Assembly (NCBI RefSeq): GCF_000379685.1
Contig: NZ_KB903289.1
Coordinates: 159,543 to 223,542, forward strand
Direction: 5' to 3'
Source of the DNA: Catelliglobosispora koreensis DSM 44566
GTDB taxonomy: Bacteria; Actinomycetota; Actinomycetes; Mycobacteriales; Micromonosporaceae
DNA length: 64,000 bases
The notes under the pieces are model-generated. The model was not told where the DNA came from. It did not search any database and was given only the letters and a program-made list of their open reading frames with translations. Of this stretch, positions 32,671 to 41,464 are shown piece by piece (within the stretch, counting starts at the first letter, position 1; each line of letters begins with the position of its first letter). The position numbers were made by a program, and so were the translations under genes.

Positions 32671-33438
32671 ATGACGCCCACCGCGATCGTCCGCCGTCCC
32701 AGCCCGCGCCTGGCCGAAGGCATCGTCACTCACATCGAGCGCACCCCGCTCGACGTGGACCTGGCTTTGCGGCAGCACACGTCCTACGTTGAGGCCTTAC
32801 GTGGCGCGGGATTCGCCATCATCGAGGCCGAACCGGCCGATGACTGTCCCGATTCGGTGTTCATTGAGGACGCTCTCGTGGTCGTTGGCAAGGTGGCGAT
32901 CGCGACCCGGCCGGGTGCGCCGGCCCGCCGGGCGGAGGTCAGCGGAGCCGCGCAGGCGGCACGGGAGGCGGGGCTGAAACTGGCCAGCATCGACGCTCCG
33001 GCCACTTTGGACGGTGGCGACGTGCTGCAAGTGGGAAACACGATTTACGTGGGCCGTGGCGGGCGCACCGACCGGTACGGCATCCGGGCGTTTCGTGAGA
33101 TCGTCGAGCCCCTGGGGCGGACAGTCGTGCCGGTGCCGCTCAACGCCGTGCTGCATCTGAAATCGGCCGTCACCGCCCTGCCCGATGGCACGTTCCTGGC
33201 GTTGCCTGACCTGGTGCCAGCTGGGCTGTTCCCAGCTGTCCGCCCCGTGACCGAAGAGGCGGGCTGTCATGTCGTGCCCCTGGGCGGCGACCGGATCCTC
33301 ATCGCCGCGTCGGCGCCGCAGACCGCCGAACATCTCAAAGACCTGGGCTTCACCCCGGTCGTGGTCGACATCAGCGAGTTCGAGAAACTCGAGGGCTGCG
33401 TGACCTGCCTGTGCGTCCTTGTCGGGATAGTGTCATAG
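32671..33438 (+). CDS. ddaH: Dimethylarginine dimethylaminohydrolase-like amidinotransferase
   Basis: A 255-residue member of the guanidino-modifying superfamily: DDCPDSVFIEDALVVV supplies the substrate Asp/Glu residues, LDGGDVLQVG and the His in AVLHLKSAVT are catalytic-site strands, and LEGCVTCLCVLV ends with the nucleophile Cys. DDAH hydrolyses N-omega methylated arginines to citrulline and methylamines. The C-terminus is a few residues different from the common CLSVR ending. Start ATG 32671, 2 bp after the GNAT stop. Confidence 0.88.
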   Translation: MTPTAIVRRPSPRLAEGIVTHIERTPLDVDLALRQHTSYVEALRGAGFAIIEAEPADDCPDSVFIEDALVVVGKVAIATRPGAPARRAEVSGAAQAAREAGLKLASIDAPATLDGGDVLQVGNTIYVGRGGRTDRYGIRAFREIVEPLGRTVVPVPLNAVLHLKSAVTALPDGTFLALPDLVPAGLFPAVRPVTEEAGCHVVPLGGDRILIAASAPQTAEHLKDLGFTPVVVDISEFEKLEGCVTCLCVLVGIVS

Positions 33439-33478
33439 ACATACGTTCATGGGCCGCTGGGGCCTACCTTGCGGGAGC

Positions 33479-33958
33479 ATGAGATTCAAACTCGCAATCG
33501 CGACCGCGATCGCCGCAGCGGCAACGGTTCTGGCCGTGCCGACGGCGGCCCATGCCGCCGCTGACGGGCTGGCGTGCTCGGCTGCCGGCAGCTACAGCAA
33601 GCCGTTCCCGACTCCGACAACCTTCTGGTTAGTCGGCACCGTCGGAACCTACCGCTACTGGCACGTCACCATTCCGGGCAGCCCGGAAACGTACTCCCGC
33701 AGCTATGTCGTTCGCTGCAGCGGCGACACCATCGCCTGGCAGGCCGACCTGACGGTCACCTCCACCAGTGGCGACCGTTGCGGCACAACGTCCACATCGC
33801 AGTATCAGTACGTGGGCGCGCGCAGCCACACCGTCCAGCTCGGGCAGTTCTACCTCATCTACAACTACCGGTACTGGCACGTCAAAAAGTTTGTCACCAG
33901 TGGCACGTTCGGCTTCTGGGTGTACGACCATTCGGAGCTAGCTCGCTGTCTGTTCTAG
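33479..33958 (+). CDS. Secreted hypothetical protein
   Basis: A 159-residue protein with a Sec signal peptide (MRFKLAIATAIAAAATVLAV, cleavage after AHAA) and a beta-rich mature domain of about 130 residues. Two similar strands, VGTYRYWHVTI and IYNYRYWHVKKF, suggest an internal repeat, and four Cys may form two disulfides. No family recognised. GGGAG precedes ATG 33479 closely; the frame extends to 33449 without support. Confidence 0.68.
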   Translation: MRFKLAIATAIAAAATVLAVPTAAHAAADGLACSAAGSYSKPFPTPTTFWLVGTVGTYRYWHVTIPGSPETYSRSYVVRCSGDTIAWQADLTVTSTSGDRCGTTSTSQYQYVGARSHTVQLGQFYLIYNYRYWHVKKFVTSGTFGFWVYDHSELARCLF

Positions 33959-34015
33959 CAGGTGACGTAGCTAACGCTTGAAGGTGCGCTGGGATGGCCT
34001 GGAGGATGGGGAGGC

Positions 34016-35758
34016 GTGACCCTCAACGCCCAGAAACCCGCCCGGGCCATCCTCAAACTTCTCGCACCCAGCAAATGGCGCATCGCTTTAGCGGTGCTCA
34101 CGTTCACCGTCAAGCACAGCCCTGTCTGGCTGCTGCCCATCCTGACCGCCAACATCATTGATGTCGTTGTGGGACACCGGCCGCTGGCCCAGCTTTGGAT
34201 CAACGCGGCGATCCTGTCGGTGGTGCTGCTGCAAAACGTGCCCACCCACGTGGCCTGGGTGCGGCTTTCCAGCAAGGTGGTACGCCGTATCGGCGTCGAC
34301 CTGCGCTCAGCCCTGACCCAGCGGATGCAGCAGCTGTCCATCGGCTATCACACCAAGGCCGGATCGTCGCGGTTGCAGAACAAGGTCGTCCGCGACGTGG
34401 AAAACGTTGAGCTGATGCTGCAGCAAACCGCGGAAGCGGGAACCTCAGCCGTGGTCACTCTCGTCAGCGCGCTGTTGATGACGGCTCTTCGAGTACCACA
34501 GTTTGTTCCTCTGTTCCTGCTTGTTGTTCCTTGTGCCGCAGTGCTTGTCAGCATCGTGCGCAAGCGTGCGGCGATCCGCAACGAGCAGTTCCGCACGCGG
34601 GTGGAGCAACTGTCGGCACGGGTCGGGGAAATGACGCACCTGATGCCGATCACGCGGGCGCACGGTCTGGAAAAGACGGCGCTGCGGCGCATTGGCGGCT
34701 CGGTGCAAGACGTTGGCGAGGCGGGTCTGCGGCTGGATATGGTCAACGGCCGGCTCGGGGCGATGTCGTGGGTGACCTATCAAATGCTTGGCGCGGCCTG
34801 TCTGGTGGCCGCGGCGTGGGCGGCGTGGAGTGGTGCCGTGCCGGTCAGCGCCGGCGATGTCGTGCTGCTCAGTAGCTACTTCGCGTTGCTGACCTCGTCG
34901 GTCGTCATGCTTTTCGGCCTCGCCCCGATCATCACCAAGGGACTGGAATCGGTACGCTCGATCGGCGAAGTCCTTCAGGCGCAAGACCTTGAAGACAATG
35001 AAGGCAAGACGGCCCTCAAGGAAGTCCAGGGCGCGTTCGAATTGCGTGGCGTGACACTCGTGTTCCCTGACGGCGAAACCACTGGACTGTCCGGACTGGA
35101 CCTGTCGGTGCGGCCCGGCGAAACGATCGCGATCGTGGGCCCGTCCGGTGCCGGGAAGTCCACGTTGCTCAGTCTGCTGCTCGGTTTCACCCGGCCGACG
35201 TCGGGTCAGGTGCTCCTGGACGGCCAGTCGTTGCAGGACATAGATCTGCGCACCTATCGCGGTTTCGTGTCGGTGGTGCCGCAGGATTCGCTGCTGTTCG
35301 ACGGTTCCGTGCTCGAAAACGTCACCTATGGGCTGGAGACAGTGGCGCCGGAGACGGTGGAGCAAGCCTTGCGCGACGCGAACGCGTGGGACTTCGTCGC
35401 CGAGCTGCCCGAAGGCTGGCACACGCGCCTGGGCGAGCGCGGCGCACGGCTGTCGGGCGGTCAGCGCCAGCGACTGGCGATCGCCCGTGCGCTCGTGCGC
35501 AATCCGCGGGTGCTCCTGCTCGACGAGGCGACGTCGGCCTTGGACAGTGCGTCTGAAACCCAGGTGCAGCAAGCTTTGTCGCGCTTGATGAAGGGCCGCA
35601 CGACTTTCGTTGTGGCACACCGGCTCTCCACCATCCGCACCGCCGACCGGCTCGTGGTCCTCGACGCCGGCCGTCTCGTGGAGCTCGGCTCCCACGACGA
35701 GCTGCTCACCCGCACCGGCGGCCTCTACGCCCGCATGCACGCCGCCCAGGCGGCTTAA
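34016..35758 (+). CDS. ABC-type exporter, fused permease and ATPase
   Basis: A 580-residue half-exporter: six transmembrane helices in residues about 20-310, then an ATPase with Walker A GPSGAGKSTLLSLL, signature LSGGQRQRLAIARAL, Walker B VLLLDEATSALD and the H-loop AHRLSTI. Such proteins dimerise and export lipids, peptides or drugs. Substrate unknown. It starts at GTG 34016 and stands alone; its last 4 bases overlap the end of the convergent MBL-fold gene. Confidence 0.93.
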   Translation: MTLNAQKPARAILKLLAPSKWRIALAVLTFTVKHSPVWLLPILTANIIDVVVGHRPLAQLWINAAILSVVLLQNVPTHVAWVRLSSKVVRRIGVDLRSALTQRMQQLSIGYHTKAGSSRLQNKVVRDVENVELMLQQTAEAGTSAVVTLVSALLMTALRVPQFVPLFLLVVPCAAVLVSIVRKRAAIRNEQFRTRVEQLSARVGEMTHLMPITRAHGLEKTALRRIGGSVQDVGEAGLRLDMVNGRLGAMSWVTYQMLGAACLVAAAWAAWSGAVPVSAGDVVLLSSYFALLTSSVVMLFGLAPIITKGLESVRSIGEVLQAQDLEDNEGKTALKEVQGAFELRGVTLVFPDGETTGLSGLDLSVRPGETIAIVGPSGAGKSTLLSLLLGFTRPTSGQVLLDGQSLQDIDLRTYRGFVSVVPQDSLLFDGSVLENVTYGLETVAPETVEQALRDANAWDFVAELPEGWHTRLGERGARLSGGQRQRLAIARALVRNPRVLLLDEATSALDSASETQVQQALSRLMKGRTTFVVAHRLSTIRTADRLVVLDAGRLVELGSHDELLTRTGGLYARMHAAQAA

Positions 35759-36366
35759 AGATCTATGTGGGTACCAGGGGAAAGGTAGGAGTATTCGGCG
35801 CCGGTGTTGTTGTCCATCCAGCCGCTGAAGTTGGCGATGCCGCGCTCGTTGAGCAGGCCGTCGTGAATCGCGATGGCCTGGCGCGGTTTGACCGCCCGGG
35901 TGAAGGCGACGGCCTCGCCGAACTTGAGCCACGGGCCTGACGCGGGCACGAGCAGGGTGGTGACCGGCTCGTGCGGCACGAATAGCGAGTCGCCGGGGTG
36001 GTAGACCGCGCCGTCGATGATGAAGCCGATGTTGGCGCAGCCGGGCAGGCCGTCGATGATTTCGGCGTGCTTGCCGCCGACCGCCTTGACGTGGAATCCG
36101 GCGGCGGTGAACTCGTCGCCAGGCAAGACGGCCTGGGCGTTTGCCGAGCCGATCCGGGCGGTCAGGTCGAGGGTGGTGAAAATGTTGAGGTCTGGCAAGG
36201 ACTTGAGCCGGTCGAGGTCGGCGTGGTCAGCGTGTTCGTGGGTGATGAGCACATCGGTGGCGCCGTCGAGGGCTTGCGGTTCGGCCCAGACACCCGGGTC
36301 GATCACGAGCACCCGGCCGTCTTGTTCCAGGCGGACACAAGCGTGGGTGTATTTGGTCAGCAGCAC
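35755..36366 (-). CDS. MBL-fold metal-dependent hydrolase (UlaG/YtkL-like)
   Basis: A 203-residue metallo-beta-lactamase-fold protein: THEHADHADLDRL is the metal motif, VYHPGDSLFVP the second Asp strand and IAIHDGLLNERG the last His. It is of the small UlaG/YtkL-like class whose substrates are unknown. GTG 36366 lies 6 nt after TACGCT on the minus strand, giving a leaderless transcript, back-to-back with the thioesterase across the operator at 36383-36396. Confidence 0.86.
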   Translation of the reverse strand: MLLTKYTHACVRLEQDGRVLVIDPGVWAEPQALDGATDVLITHEHADHADLDRLKSLPDLNIFTTLDLTARIGSANAQAVLPGDEFTAAGFHVKAVGGKHAEIIDGLPGCANIGFIIDGAVYHPGDSLFVPHEPVTTLLVPASGPWLKFGEAVAFTRAVKPRQAIAIHDGLLNERGIANFSGWMDNNTGAEYSYLSPGTHIDL

Positions 36367-36382
36367 CCCTACAGCGTAATTC

Positions 36383-36396
36383 TAGAACGTGTTCTA
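36383..36396. promoter_or_regulatory. KstR-like palindromic operator TAGAACGTGTTCTA
   Basis: A perfect 14-bp palindrome matching the mycobacterial KstR consensus TnnAACnnGTTnnA. It lies in the 40-bp divergent spacer and overlaps the thioesterase -10 (TATTTT, 36395-36400); the MBL -10 (TACGCT) is at 36373-36378. A TetR-type repressor of sterol or fatty-acid catabolism is the likely binder. Confidence 0.65.
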
Positions 36397-36406
36397 TTTT
36401 GTAGGG

Positions 36407-36841
36407 ATGCTGGAAACCTTCGACTTCCCCTGGGTGCGGTTCCTCGGAATGCACATCACTCATATCGCTGACGGAACGTGCACGGCGGTGCTGGATCCGC
36501 AGGACGTTCATCTCAACCACAACGAGACGGTCAACGGGCCGGTTCTGTTCGGGGCAGCCGAATACGCCGCTGGCGCGGCCGTGACCGGTGGCATGATGGA
36601 CCTGCTGCACAACGCCTATGTCGTGGCCAAGACGGCGCAGATAGACTTCCTCGCCCCGGCGCGCGGGCCGGTCACCTGTGCCGCGACCGTTGACGCGGAA
36701 GCTTTCACGCAAGCACGCTCCAAAGTGGAGCAACAGCAGCCCGTGGAACTGACCGCCCACGTGACCGCGACGGACAGCCAGGGCAGGCAGGTGGCGACGG
36801 TGCGGCTGATTTTCGCGGTACGCCCGAAACGGCAGGCTTGA
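36407..36841 (+). CDS. Hotdog-fold acyl-CoA thioesterase (PaaI-like)
   Basis: A 144-residue hotdog-fold protein: HLNHNETVNGPVLFGAAEYAAG carries the family's Asn/Gly/His loop and active-site region before the central helix, then VVAKTAQIDFLAPARGPVTC. It should hydrolyse an acyl- or aryl-CoA ester. The KstR-like operator over its promoter suggests a place in lipid or sterol catabolism. ATG 36407 lies 6 nt after TATTTT, so it is leaderless. Confidence 0.85.
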   Translation: MLETFDFPWVRFLGMHITHIADGTCTAVLDPQDVHLNHNETVNGPVLFGAAEYAAGAAVTGGMMDLLHNAYVVAKTAQIDFLAPARGPVTCAATVDAEAFTQARSKVEQQQPVELTAHVTATDSQGRQVATVRLIFAVRPKRQA

Positions 36842-36856
36842 GATAGGTTGGCGGGC

Positions 36857-37951
36857 GTGGGTGATCAGCTCAGTCTTCGTGCCCTGAACCGCGCGACCTT
36901 GCACCGGCAGCTGCTGCTGCAGCGCAGTCCGCTCACAGCGCTGCAGGTGCTGCACCAGGTCGCTGGCATGCAGGCCCAGGCACCCAACCCGCCCTACTAC
37001 GGGCTGTGGACGCGGATGGCCGCCTTCACCCAGCAGGATCTGATCACGCTGGTGCAGGACCGTGCCGTGGTGCGCATTTCGCTCATGCGCGGCACGATTC
37101 ATCTCGTCACCGCCGCTGACTGTCTCGCGTGGCGGCCGCTATTGCAGCCGGTGCACGAGCGTGGCTTCACCGGCAACTGGGGCAAGCACCTGCCTGGCGC
37201 CGACCTGGACAGCATTGCCAAGGCTGGGCGGGAGCTGGCCGAGGCCGAACCAATGACCTTCGCCGTGCTGGGCGATCGGCTCAAGGAGAAGTTCCCCGAG
37301 CTTGACGGACCGTCGATGGCGCAGGCGATCCGCACCTATGTCCCGCTGGTGCAGGTGCCCCCGCGCGGGCTGTGGGGCTTTTCCGGCCAGGCCAAGCACA
37401 CCTCGGCCGAGCACTGGCTGGGCCAGCCGCTGCACCCGGCACCGTCGCTTGAGGACATGTTCCTGCGTTACCTGGCCGCGTTTGGCCCGGCCAGCGTCAA
37501 GGACGCTCAGGTGTGGTCGGGGCTGACCAGGCTCAAAGAGGTCGCCGACAAGCTGCGGCCACGGCTGCGCGTGTTCCGTAGTCCTGACGGCGTGGAGTTG
37601 TTCGACCTGCCCGGCGCGCAACATCCGGCCGAGGACACTCCGGCGCCGGTGCGCTATCTGGCCGAGTTCGAAAACATGCTGCTGTCCTATGACGACCGCA
37701 CCCGCATCATGAGCGATGACTACCGTCAGCGGATCCTCACGCCCAACGGCGTCTTTCCCGGAGTGTTCACGGTGGACGGTTTCGTGGCCGGCACGTGGAA
37801 GGTGAGCGCCACGAAGAAGGCCGCCACGCTGACCGTCACCCCGTTTGCCAAACTCTCCAAACGCACTGTCAAAGAGCTGGAAGCCGAAGGGTCGCTTCTG
37901 TTGTCGTTCGCGGCGCCGGGCGTGGCGCACGAGACGGTGTTCACAGTTTGA
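36857..37951 (+). CDS. AlkZ/YcaQ-like winged-helix DNA glycosylase
   Basis: A 364-residue member of the HTH_42 (AlkZ/YcaQ) superfamily: LRALNRATLHRQLLLQR helix, then GMQAQAPNPPYYGLWTR with the catalytic QxQ motif, MRGTIHLV, and winged-helix domains in the middle and C-terminal half. AlkZ unhooks interstrand crosslinks and bulky alkyl adducts, in Streptomyces often as self-resistance. The QAQ suggests glycosylase activity is possible. GTG 36857 is used. The last 11 bases overlap the convergent phosphatase gene. Confidence 0.85.
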   Translation: MGDQLSLRALNRATLHRQLLLQRSPLTALQVLHQVAGMQAQAPNPPYYGLWTRMAAFTQQDLITLVQDRAVVRISLMRGTIHLVTAADCLAWRPLLQPVHERGFTGNWGKHLPGADLDSIAKAGRELAEAEPMTFAVLGDRLKEKFPELDGPSMAQAIRTYVPLVQVPPRGLWGFSGQAKHTSAEHWLGQPLHPAPSLEDMFLRYLAAFGPASVKDAQVWSGLTRLKEVADKLRPRLRVFRSPDGVELFDLPGAQHPAEDTPAPVRYLAEFENMLLSYDDRTRIMSDDYRQRILTPNGVFPGVFTVDGFVAGTWKVSATKKAATLTVTPFAKLSKRTVKELEAEGSLLLSFAAPGVAHETVFTV

Positions 37952-38876
37952 GGTCTGCCTGCACCGGCCGGTGATCGCTGCCGGTGCGGCCCAGGACAGC
38001 GGCGTCAGTGGCGGTCATGCCCTTGATGAGCACGTGATCGATGCGTGCCAGCGGGAACGCCGACGGCCACGTGAACCCAAACCCAAACCCGGCTTGAGCG
38101 TGTGCTGAGGTGAGCCCGTAGGTCAGCGGGGCCAGCTCCCGGTCATAGGCGGTGCCGTTGAAATCGCCCAGCACCAGCACTTTGGGCAGCCGCTCACCGG
38201 CGATGCTGTCAGCCAGCTCGGTGATGGTGGTGTTGCGCTGCTCCGAGCTGAAACCTTCACTGCCCACGCGCACGGAAGCCAGGTGCGCGACGTAGACCGC
38301 GACCGGCCCGCCAGGTGTTTGCACCTGTGCCCGCAGCGCCCGCGTCCAGCCGATGCCGATGTCGACCGACGACGATGTCAGCGGGTGTTTGCTCCACAGG
38401 GCGACCGTGCCGCGGGTCGCCGAGTGTGGATACGTTTTGGACAGAACCTGCCGGTACGCCGAGGCGTCGCTGAGTTCCTGCAAGGCGATTAGATCGGCGC
38501 CTGTTTCGGCCAGGGCCGCGGCGGTGCCAGCGGGGTCGGGATTGGACGCTCCAACGTTGTGCGAAACGACGCGCAGATCGTGATCGCCGCCGCCTTTGCC
38601 GGGCAGGAGCAGCTGGCCGAACTGGCCCAGCCACACGACGGCGAGCAACGCCACCGCGGCAGTGCCCACTTTTGACCGCGTCAGCAACGCCACGGCGAGC
38701 AGCAGCGGCACGGCCAAGCCGAGCCAGGGCAGGAAGGTCTCCAGGAAACTGCCTATGTTGCCGAGCCTGTTGGGGACGTAGCGGTGACCGATCATGAGCA
38801 CGGCGGCCATGGCGGCCAGCGCGGCGATAACCCACCCCGGCCAGCTACGTCGTTTCGTTGGCTGTGGCTCGGTCAC
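37941..38876 (-). CDS. Membrane-anchored endonuclease/exonuclease/phosphatase-family protein
   Basis: A 311-residue protein with three N-terminal transmembrane helices (about residues 14-30, 45-64 and 70-90) and an EEP domain outside: VVSHNVG, ALQELSDASAY (metal Glu), VLVLGDFNGTAYD (Asp/Asn pair), and TWPSAFPLARIDHVLIKG to GSDHRPV. Members cleave phosphodiester bonds in nucleic acids or lipids. GTG 38876 lies 6 nt after TAGGTT, so it is leaderless. Confidence 0.88.
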   Translation of the reverse strand: MTEPQPTKRRSWPGWVIAALAAMAAVLMIGHRYVPNRLGNIGSFLETFLPWLGLAVPLLLAVALLTRSKVGTAAVALLAVVWLGQFGQLLLPGKGGGDHDLRVVSHNVGASNPDPAGTAAALAETGADLIALQELSDASAYRQVLSKTYPHSATRGTVALWSKHPLTSSSVDIGIGWTRALRAQVQTPGGPVAVYVAHLASVRVGSEGFSSEQRNTTITELADSIAGERLPKVLVLGDFNGTAYDRELAPLTYGLTSAHAQAGFGFGFTWPSAFPLARIDHVLIKGMTATDAAVLGRTGSDHRPVQADLKL

Positions 38877-38895
38877 GAAGCTAACCTACCGTGAC

Positions 38896-39600
38896 ATGAA
38901 CGAGATCCGCAGGCTCGACTATGGCTACATAGTGCGGCCGGGCCGCGAATACGGTGCCGGTCTCCCCCGCGCGGAACCGATCTTCGGCTACCTCGTGCAC
39001 CACCACGGCAAACTCCTGCTGTTCGACACCGGCATCGGCGGGGCCGGGCACGAGGACCTCAACACCCACTACCGCCCGGTGCGCCGCGAACTGGAGCAAG
39101 CGCTCGCTGACGCCGGCGTTACGGTCAGCGACATCGATCTCGTCGTCAACTGTCACTTGCATTTCGACCACTGCGGCGGAAACCCTTTGCTGGCAGGCAA
39201 ACCCATCTTCGTGCAGGGCGCCGAGCTGGAGCTGGCACGCGGGCAGAATTACACGCTCCCCGAGCTGACCGACTTCGCGGGAGTGTCCTATCAGGAGCTA
39301 TCCGGCGAGGCCGAAATCCTGCCCGGTGTCTGGATCATTCCCACGCCGGGGCACACCGCCGGGCATCAGTCGCTGGTGGTGGTGCGTCCGGACGGGACAG
39401 TCGTGCTGGCCGGTCAGGCGCATGACTTCGCCTCGGAGTTCACGGCCAGCGTGACGGGGCTGACCGCGGTGCGCGATGGGCTCACGGCACCGCTCCCGGA
39501 GTACCCCCTATGGCTTGAAAGGGTTTTGGGGTTTGACCCGAAGCGGGTCGTCTTCGCCCACGACGCCGCCGTGTGGGAGCCATCAGCAGCCCTCCGGTGA
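38896..39600 (+). CDS. MBL-fold hydrolase, AHL-lactonase-like
   Basis: A 234-residue metallo-beta-lactamase with the full quorum-quenching-lactonase pattern: NCHLHFDHCGGN (HxHxDH), later PTPGHTAGHQS and VLAGQAHDFASE, and a closing VFAHD. AiiA-type enzymes hydrolyse acyl-homoserine lactones; substrate here unproven. ATG 38896 follows TAACCT by 8 nt. It shares a 19-bp divergent spacer with the EEP gene and overlaps the following lipoprotein gene by 18 bases, tail to tail. Confidence 0.86.
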   Translation: MNEIRRLDYGYIVRPGREYGAGLPRAEPIFGYLVHHHGKLLLFDTGIGGAGHEDLNTHYRPVRRELEQALADAGVTVSDIDLVVNCHLHFDHCGGNPLLAGKPIFVQGAELELARGQNYTLPELTDFAGVSYQELSGEAEILPGVWIIPTPGHTAGHQSLVVVRPDGTVVLAGQAHDFASEFTASVTGLTAVRDGLTAPLPEYPLWLERVLGFDPKRVVFAHDAAVWEPSAALR

Positions 39601-40707
39601 CGGAAGGCTCAGCACGATGTCCTCATAGCGGCCGAGCGAACGCGGTGTGCCGCCGACACTGGCCACCAGCTCCGTCGTCCCCTGAGCATCCGGTTTGGAC
39701 GGTCGCAGCACGACCGACAGCAGGTCGCCGCACGCCGGCCCGATGCGCCGCGCCGCGAGCTCGGTTGTCCCTGGCGTGTCAACGACATCGCTGGTACGCG
39801 GATCCACGCTGCGCGTCCACGGCTGCGGCGTGAAATCGCAGTCCTCGCGCGGCCCCAGGGCGTAAAGCAGGCTCGTCGCGACGACTTTGCCGTCGCGCCA
39901 CACCAGATCGGTGATCAGTGACCAGGCGCTGCCGCCGGCGGTGAAGAACTTCGGCAGGGCTGGCCCCAGGTTCAGCGCCTCAAGGCGGTCTAGAGCGACC
40001 ACGGCGAGTTCAGCTGACGTCACGCACCAGCCGCCGGACCCACCGAACCCTGCCGCCAGGAACGCGCCGTCGGGTGAGACCGCTGACGTGCGCAGGATGC
40101 CGTTGACCCGGATGCTCTTGAGCAACTGTCCCGTGGGCGAATACTGCGCGATGATCGACGGCCCGCGCCGCGCACCGCCGTCGCGGGCCAGATAGGCCAC
40201 CGTGATCCGGTCGCCGGAGGCGGCGAGTGTCACTGGCGATTCAGTGTTTTCCGGCGGATAGTCCGTGGTCACCTCTTCGGGTAGCCGGCTGGCCGGCACT
40301 ACCTGGCTCGCCGCCAGTTTCGCGTCAAAGAACACGAAGTCAAACCCGTTGCCTGGCTGGCCATTCTTACGTGTAGTCACGATCTCGCCGTTGATCACGG
40401 CAACGCCGGCGCACTCGGCACACTCCTTGCTGACTGCCGCTGTGTGCGGCTTGGCCAGCGTCACGGAATCGTTGCGCACGATCGCGGCCGACCCGTCAGG
40501 CAGCGCTACGGCCAGCGGCCCTGGCTCCCAGCCTTCGTTTGGCGTCGCCTCGGCGACCTTTTCCAGCCAGTGCCCGTTGGTCAGCGCGACCCCGTCCTCG
40601 CCAGCCACCACGACGAACGGCTCCGCAGCGGGTGGCGTGTCTTTGGCGGTGCACGAGACGCTCACCATCAACGGGACGATAAGGAGGAAGATCCGGCTAA
40701 ACCGCAC
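39583..40707 (-). CDS. Putative lipoprotein with beta-propeller-like repeats
   Basis: A 374-residue lipoprotein: signal VRFSRIFLLIVPLMVSVSC (lipidated Cys19), then strand-rich repeats such as FVVVAGEDGVALTNGHW, GRITVAYLARDGG-like and AVSPDGAFLAAGFGG, suggestive of a propeller fold. Four paired cysteines (CAECAG, GWCVTS, DCDF) may form disulfides. Family not recognised. GTG 40707 lies 5 nt after TATGTT on the minus strand (leaderless); the longer frame to 40800 has no support. Confidence 0.72.
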   Translation of the reverse strand: MRFSRIFLLIVPLMVSVSCTAKDTPPAAEPFVVVAGEDGVALTNGHWLEKVAEATPNEGWEPGPLAVALPDGSAAIVRNDSVTLAKPHTAAVSKECAECAGVAVINGEIVTTRKNGQPGNGFDFVFFDAKLAASQVVPASRLPEEVTTDYPPENTESPVTLAASGDRITVAYLARDGGARRGPSIIAQYSPTGQLLKSIRVNGILRTSAVSPDGAFLAAGFGGSGGWCVTSAELAVVALDRLEALNLGPALPKFFTAGGSAWSLITDLVWRDGKVVATSLLYALGPREDCDFTPQPWTRSVDPRTSDVVDTPGTTELAARRIGPACGDLLSVVLRPSKPDAQGTTELVASVGGTPRSLGRYEDIVLSLPSPEGC

Positions 40708-40741
40708 GGCCCAACATACAACGTCCGCTTTGGACAGCGCC

Positions 40742-41464
40742 CTAGTCGGTGGGGAAGGCGCGGAAGTGGGTGGTGATGTGCCCGCCGTCGTCGATGACAT
40801 GGAAGGCGATCATTACCGGCATGCCCTTGTCGATAGGGACGCCGCCGTCTTTTTCCCAGGGCAGCAGCACCGTGGACGTGACCCCCGGCGCGACCAGCAG
40901 CGGCCGCCCGGCGAACGTGGTGGCCGCGGCCATGTGGGCGTGCCCGCACAGCACGGCGAGCACCTGTGGATGGGCGGTCACGATCGCGGCCAGCTCGTCG
41001 CTGTTGCTGAGCTTGATGTTGTCGATGAACGGCTGATGCAGATCGGCGGGCGGATGGTGCAGCCCGATGAGCACCGGCCCGGCCGCGGCGGACAGTTCGG
41101 TTCGCAGCCACTGCAGCGTTTCTGGGGCGAGCAGGCCTTCGTCGCGGCCCTGCAGGACCGAGTCGGCCATCAGCAGCCGGATGCCCCCGATGTCGAACGC
41201 CCGGTTGAGCGGACCGTCGTAAGGCGTGTAGCCGTCATGGTTTCCCGGGCACATGTAGACCGGAACCGTGGGCGAAGCCAGGACCTTTTCGGCCTCCTCA
41301 GTTTCGCTGGGCAGGCCGTGATCGGTGATGTCGCCGGTCACGATGATGGCGTCAAGGTGCCCGGGCAGGCTGTTGAGATGATCCATGGCCTGCCGGGCGC
41401 GAAATGACGCGCGGTCACCGCCGTCGAAGTGGGTGTCGCTCAGGTGCGCGAGAACGGTGCTCAC
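40742..41464 (-). CDS. Metallophosphoesterase (CpdA/Icc-like)
   Basis: A 240-residue calcineurin-like phosphoesterase with all metal motifs: HLSDTHFDGGDR, IIVTGDITDHG, CPGNHDGY, LIGLHHPPAD and CGHAHMAA. Relatives hydrolyse 3',5'-cAMP or other phosphodiesters. GTG 41464. The first 50 bases overlap the 3' end of the LPETG-protein gene in the same direction, which suggests translational coupling. Confidence 0.9.
   Translation of the reverse strand: MSTVLAHLSDTHFDGGDRASFRARQAMDHLNSLPGHLDAIIVTGDITDHGLPSETEEAEKVLASPTVPVYMCPGNHDGYTPYDGPLNRAFDIGGIRLLMADSVLQGRDEGLLAPETLQWLRTELSAAAGPVLIGLHHPPADLHQPFIDNIKLSNSDELAAIVTAHPQVLAVLCGHAHMAAATTFAGRPLLVAPGVTSTVLLPWEKDGGVPIDKGMPVMIAFHVIDDGGHITTHFRAFPTD

Noticed and set aside
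34445-35932. 495-codon minus-strand frame opposite the ABC exporter
   Set aside because: The plus-strand frame has all ABC motifs; the antisense product resembles no protein and has shadow-type composition.
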